Below are positions 18,803 through 23,002 of a stretch of DNA of 23,002 nt, piece by piece. The notes beneath the pieces were generated by a model. It ran no database searches and was not told the origin of the DNA. It saw only the letters and a list, made by a program, of their open reading frames with translations. A program made the position numbers and the translations under genes. The DNA comes from Botryllus schlosseri (lineage: Eukaryota > Chordata > Ascidiacea > Stolidobranchia > Styelidae): the NCBI GenBank assembly GCA_000444245.1, contig ATSW01006485.1, positions 1 through 23,002 on the forward strand, in the 5' to 3' direction. Numbering within the stretch: position 1 is the first letter of the stretch; the number at the start of each line of letters is the position of its first letter.

Positions 18803-20536
18803 CAGGGCATGGTATGGTATGGTATGGAACGACAATTTTCCATACTCCATACTTGCCTGACTCTCTCCATACCATACTTGCAATTTTCCACACCATAGCA
18901 ACATTGTTCCATACCATACTTGATACATATTCCATACTTTCAAATACTTCAATATCATAGTATAGTACCTTTTCTAGCACCTATATTATTGATATTTCGG
19001 ATGTCATTTTTGCTTAAACTAGCCATGATGCGAATCTAATTCCTGGTGATAGTTTTACAGAGTCTGTTTTGGTGAGGTTTAGTTCTGCAGCTTCCGCGAG
19101 CAAAATGAGATAGTCAGCAGATTTTTATCTAGGACAGTCCATAAAAGGGACGGGTAACATACGGCCCGCGGGCCAGATGCGGCCCGCGACGAGATTTTGT
19201 CCGGCTCGCAGACAGTTTCCCGTCTTACATGATAGTGTGGCCCGCGGCCCCAGTCTGCCGAGATTCCCCACTACTTGCCTAAACGTCAAATTTTAGTGAC
19301 TGTATGTTATTATATAGGTGTGCGCACTGCGCAGCGTGCGAGATTGGAGCTTACGCGTAAGTTCGTCGAAGCGAGAAGACTTGCATTATCGGTATTTACG
19401 ATGTACTCAACCCTAATGAATTGAAATCTTGGTAAATTTTAGGTACCCGACTTATCAAACGCTTTGAAATCTTAATTAAGGATTGCACCGTGATTTAGTT
19501 GATCAGAGAGAAGCAGACATGGGCGGCGCCTGTATGACAATGCTGTTCTCAAATCCGCATTGCATCGGCGAGAAATGGCTTTGAAGTGACATATTGCTGT
19601 CGATAAAATACATTCATTAAATACGATTTATTCCTTGTATATATGCGCGAATAATGTATCCATTCAGCAATCCGGCCCGCCAAGTACCTAATTTTCCTAT
19701 ATCCGGCCCGCTGACTGGAGAAGTTGCCCGCCCCTACTCCGTAAGAATATCATCGCATTTCCGGTACATTGGCATGAGGCGCATGCAAGTTTGAAGTAAT
19801 TACTCGCAAAATAATTTATAATATAGGCGCACCCATAAAATATCCCAGCTACAGGCGATCAATACAGCAGCGATCTGCGTGATTATTAGTACAGTATTTG
19901 GTTGAGGTTAGCGTGGCGAGAATTTCAAACTACATCTACCCCACTCCGTGATCTATAATCCTAATGTGAGATCGTTTGAAATATGACCAATAAGATATAT
20001 CGCTATGTAAATAGTATAAATGTGCAGGCAATATTTCAGAAGAAATTATCAATCACATTGAGCAATTAGTACGTTGCATCATGATTGCTTGTAAGCAAGG
20101 AATGAGGTAGTTGGAGTAGCCAACATTACCAATTATTGCGTCACACGATAGACTTTGCTCGGAGACGTCGTGTCTAGACTCAATAGAATATCGGATCAAC
20201 ATTACTGTTGTCATTATTATATCACAAAATCATGTCATTCCAAGTGCTCCTATAACCGTTGCACAAGCGTGTATTTGTTCCTACACAGCATTCATTAGTT
20301 CACGTTCACACATAACAAAAGCGATCGTATTCCGTGAACAGCGATCAACGTACGCTTCATGAAGCTTGCACAGATCACGATAAAATGTATAAAACACCTA
20401 AGTATGGAAGTATGGAAATGTCGTTCCATACCATAGATTAAAATCTTCCATTCCAGGCCATACTTGCATTGTTCCATATTCCATACCAAAATATCGATCC
20501 ATACCATACCATACTTCCATACCATACCATGCCCTG
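18803..20536. mobile_element. Middle hAT-like element inserted in the outer one
   Basis: The terminal inverted repeats are 20 identical bases, CAGGGCATGGTATGGTATGG, matching YARNG. The target duplication is a perfect TCAGCAAG (18795-18802 and 20537-20544). Subterminal CCATACTTG, GGTATGG and TTCCATACC motifs crowd about 140 bp at each end (18803-18950 and 20400-20536). Without its own insertion it would be about 1134 bp. No transposase is seen. Confidence 0.9.
19145..19736. mobile_element. Inner hAT-like element inserted in the middle one
   Basis: The left end AAGGGACGGGTAAC and right end (inverted) TAGGGGCGGGCAAC match at 11 of 14. GGCCCGC/GCGGGCC motifs lie inside both ends, a style common in hAT-type MITEs. 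Flanks GTCCATAA (19137-19144) and CTCCGTAA (19737-19744) match at 6 of 8. No coding frame. Confidence 0.72.
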
Positions 20537-20952
20537 TCAGCAAGTAGCATGTCTTATTAGTCCCAATATCGATTCATTAGTCGCTGGAAAGTATTGTCGG
20601 GTATCGTGCGCATCTCGTAGTTCAAAATAAAAGGACGTTTATGATCATCATATTTCTTGTTGTATTTATACTACGTTAAATAAAATATTACTTCTTTAGT
20701 GGTAACCATGAGCATCGCCCATGTTAGTCAGCACGGCGTTGTAGTAAGGTAAAGTTTTAAAACCAAGAATGTTGTTCGCAGACTACAAGCTACTATGCTA
20801 GCAGGCTATTATTCGTCGCCATAACTACTATGACTGTACGGTATGAGTAAGGCGATGGCGGCTTGGCACTGGATTTCCCTTCGCGAGAGGGAAATTTTTG
20901 TTAACTCGCTGCAAAATGCCTCGTACAAAGAGGCATTTTCAGGAAAATAATA

Positions 20953-21060
20953 AATTAGATTAGAATTAAAATTAGAGCATAGGAACATTTCACAAATTAG
21001 ATTGAAATTAGAATTAGAGCAAAAGAAACGGTTCTCAAATTAGATTATATTTAGATTACT
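20953..21060 (+). repeat. Right subterminal array of 42-bp units
   Basis: Units starting AATTAGATT begin at 20953, 20995 and 21038, in the same orientation as the left array. A small hairpin formed from the terminal repeat itself (ACAACTAG ... CTAGTTGT) follows at 21089-21112. Confidence 0.85.
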
Positions 21061-21284
21061 GGCATCTCGCTCTAATTTAGTGCAATTAGACAACTAGAAT
21101 TATCTAGTTGTCCAAGTCTGGCTCAAACCTATATCAGGTACGAGAAAAAGGTACACAACTCGATCTCGCCTCTGCGATTGGCGATACGGTGAAGTTGTAT
21201 TGGGTTTTATTTTGATGCTTTGTGAGACTAATAAATTAACTGGAAATGTGGTATAAACGTTAGATATATATGATTACATTGCAT

Positions 21285-21290
21285 TTTATT
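21285..21290 (-). terminator. Polyadenylation signal AATAAA of the secreted-protein gene
   Basis: AATAAA on the minus strand lies about 100 bp past the stop codon at 21388, the usual distance for a short 3' UTR. Confidence 0.6.
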
Positions 21291-21387
21291 GACACCATGT
21301 TTTAGCCTACCACTGTATTAACCTGAGTAGAGACTTGGTGATGGCGTTTATAGTCGATCACACTTGACGAAGTTACGCTCTTTTAAA

Positions 21388-22559
21388 CTAAAGAGATAGG
21401 CAATATAAGCCAGTGCTGTGCGATATAGCAACTAAAGTTAAATTGTAAACTACAAACAGGCAATAAAAACGACGATATCCACCTGCCCGAGCGTGAAACA
21501 TCAACGTCGGGGTGCACTCTCGATGACCTTTCTCGCGATTCATAAACAAGAATTCAATTTTCCATAACGTTGCTTGGCGTCCAAAACCCCCATATTCCGC
21601 TGTAGAAGCTGTTATTATTCGATGCGTCTGCAAATGTAGAGTAAATCAACTTCTTTTGCATGCGTATACTCCGGTGTAGCAGATTACGCATCGTTGACTG
21701 TGCTGTTGGAATTTGGTACGGTTGTGTCATCGTGTCGACTCTGATCATTCCAAGCCTATGTAAATAATTTATAAACATTCAGTTTTTACCTTCACATGCC
21801 ATAGCTCCCAGTTGCTTGGCAAGTTTTCGGAAACTCGAGATTTTGGAGCCGAATTATTTGAGGATGAGGTCGAAATACGTATCACTGGATTACCGTAGCA
21901 TCCCGACACCATTATTTTATCCACTGTGTGGTAATTTGGTATTCGATGTATGAACGATCTAAATACGTAATGCATATTGATAAACCATTGGGGAGAAAGG
22001 CAGTTATCGTATTTGCTATAGCTACGGACGTACATTAACGTCTCTTCGTTCTGTTCCGTACGAAACGTCGCTAGAACCCAGGCGTCGTCACATATCCACG
22101 CACCCACTGAAAATCGTCGGTGAACGGGTTTTAAAACGGATATAAAATTGAAGGCGACGAAAATGTAACCGCAAATATCACTCATTTCACCATCAGCTAT
22201 CTCTACGGCGAAAACTGCGTCGGCAGACTTGCTATCAATTTTAATTTACTCGCCATTGATCTAGCGTTAGCGGCTACAGTAACTGAGCACAACGATGACA
22301 AAAGCTATGCGAACGTTCGATCATGAAGAAACGTCTATTTTCTGTCGACCTTATCACACTTTTAGTAGAAATACCACGAGGGCGAAAATTTATATCCTTC
22401 ACATCTGCGAACAAAGTAACCCCATAACGACACAAACTTCTACAATTGAAATATCAATTTATCCTTACTCATATCGGGTATTCTGTCTTTATAGCATGCT
22501 GGTGGAGTATCCTCAGCCCAAGTTAAACCGAACAGTATGGCAATAAATGGTATTAGCAT
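21388..22559 (-). CDS. Unrecognised secreted protein, 275 residues, four exons
   Basis: Exons are 22559-22469, 22404-22350, 22231-21790 and 21627-21388 (TAG at 21390-21388). The phases 1, 2 and 0 agree and the sum is 828 nt. The start MLIPFIAILFGLTWAED is a clear signal peptide with cleavage likely after TWA. The mature protein has Cys at about residues 22, 69, 96, 126, 160 and 234, a Trp/Tyr-rich core (GAWICDDAWVLATF, SYSKYDNCLSPQWF, SGCYGNPVIRIST) and a later stretch GGFGRQATLWKIEFLF, consistent with a disulfide-bonded beta-rich extracellular fold. I recognise no family. The C-terminus YNLTLVAISHSTGLYCLSL is hydrophobic and contains an N-glycosylation sequon. An alternative GT at 21482 exists, but the only acceptor that would fit gives a 34-nt intron. 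Introns are 64, 118 and 162 bp. Confidence 0.75.
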
Positions 22560-22637
22560 ATTGATCGAATAAAATATATTCTGCAGCCGTCACTGGAATA
22601 GCTTAGGTTACTGATGTAAATTTTCACACATATTCTG

Positions 22638-22644
22638 ATTTATA
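22638..22644 (-). promoter_or_regulatory. TATA-like box upstream of the secreted-protein gene
   Basis: TATAAAT on the minus strand lies about 80 bp upstream of the ATG at 22559, which leaves room for a short 5' UTR. No acceptor-like AG sits directly before the ATG that would suggest trans-splicing. Confidence 0.4.
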
Positions 22645-23002
22645 ACTTCAGAAATGGACGCTAAAAAAAGACTCGTACTGTATTATCCAAAAAGTGGTGG
22701 AAGCAAACATTTTCAAGTCGTGTTAGTGATTTAAGTATTAATATAATTTACATGTTGTATATTTTCGTACGTCTTGTTCTGTGATTTATGTAAGGTGCCA
22801 TTTGTCACCGGAATGGTCGGCCAATGGCCACCTGCAACTAATATATCGTGTCATACCTTAAAGACCTTCTGTATGGTAATATAATCATGAATACTGGTAG
22901 CTATAATGTAGCAATACCATAAGCTATAATGAACTATATTAAGCTAGAAATGTTCTTTATAGTATTGCGCCGCTAGGTAAGTTTATAAGCAATATGTTAT
23001 AT
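22645..23002. other. Upstream flank of the secreted-protein gene
   Basis: AT-rich DNA upstream of the TATA-like box. I see no exon, repeat or RNA gene in it. Confidence 0.5.

Larger units (their letters stand above)
18121..21120. mobile_element. Outer non-autonomous hAT-like element, interrupted by another
   Basis: The terminal inverted repeats are 18 identical bases, CAGACTTGGACAACTAGA, at 18121 and, inverted, ending at 21120. The flanks are a perfect 8-bp duplication, GCTCAAAC (18113-18120 and 21121-21128). Removing the inner element and one of its duplications leaves about 1258 bp. Each end carries a short array of about 42-bp repeats. The fifth base (CAGAC) departs from the usual YARNG. 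The only frame of any length (18422-18655, 77 codons) has no transposase features. Confidence 0.9.

Noticed and set aside
21483-21627. Extra intron in the last exon of the secreted-protein gene (donor at 21482)
   Set aside because: The only acceptor in phase would make a 34-nt intron, and the frame is open to the stop without it.

Overview
The window is animal nuclear DNA. Its genes are split by GT-AG introns of about 60 bp to 1.4 kb, and their exons encode typical metazoan extracellular domains (leucine-rich repeats, Ig, ShK). The intergenic and intronic DNA is AT-rich and full of short non-autonomous DNA transposons. Scattered N characters (11713-11722, 11910, 14186-14431) point to a draft assembly. 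The compact genes and the domain set fit a marine invertebrate, perhaps a tunicate or another invertebrate deuterostome; this placement is an inference and no diagnostic marker is present. I found three protein-coding genes by joining exons at splice sites whose reading phases agree throughout. No tRNA, rRNA or CRISPR array was seen.

Region 1 (457-7379, + strand): a cell-surface receptor-like gene whose 5' end lies outside the window. Ten exons encode about 14 leucine-rich repeats, an LRR C-terminal cap, two ordinary Ig domains, a third Ig-like segment with no cysteines that is split by a Ser/Thr/Asp/Gly-rich stretch, a transmembrane helix and a short basic tail.

Region 2 (17720-8854, - strand): a secreted zinc metallopeptidase-like gene, tail to tail with gene 1. 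Its catalytic core has HEIAH followed about 46 residues later by EYFAEG, which resembles the gluzincin fold of anthrax-lethal-factor-like (M34-type) peptidases. Seven C-terminal ShK domains follow, carried on phase 1-1 exons. Thirteen exons join into one open frame of about 675 codons; the signal-peptide exon was not found.

Region 3 (18121-21120): three hAT-like transposons nested like Russian dolls. The outer and middle elements are bounded by perfect 8-bp target-site duplications. Other hAT-like elements or ends lie at 1-291, 2296-2863, 9054-9604 and 15511-15839, with weaker fragments elsewhere.

Region 4 (22559-21285, - strand): a small four-exon gene for an unrecognised secreted protein of 275 residues with a clear signal peptide, a TATA-like box and a polyadenylation signal.

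Gene 1 looks like a membrane adhesion or recognition receptor, and genes 2 and 3 look secreted. Nothing in the sequence shows that they act together.
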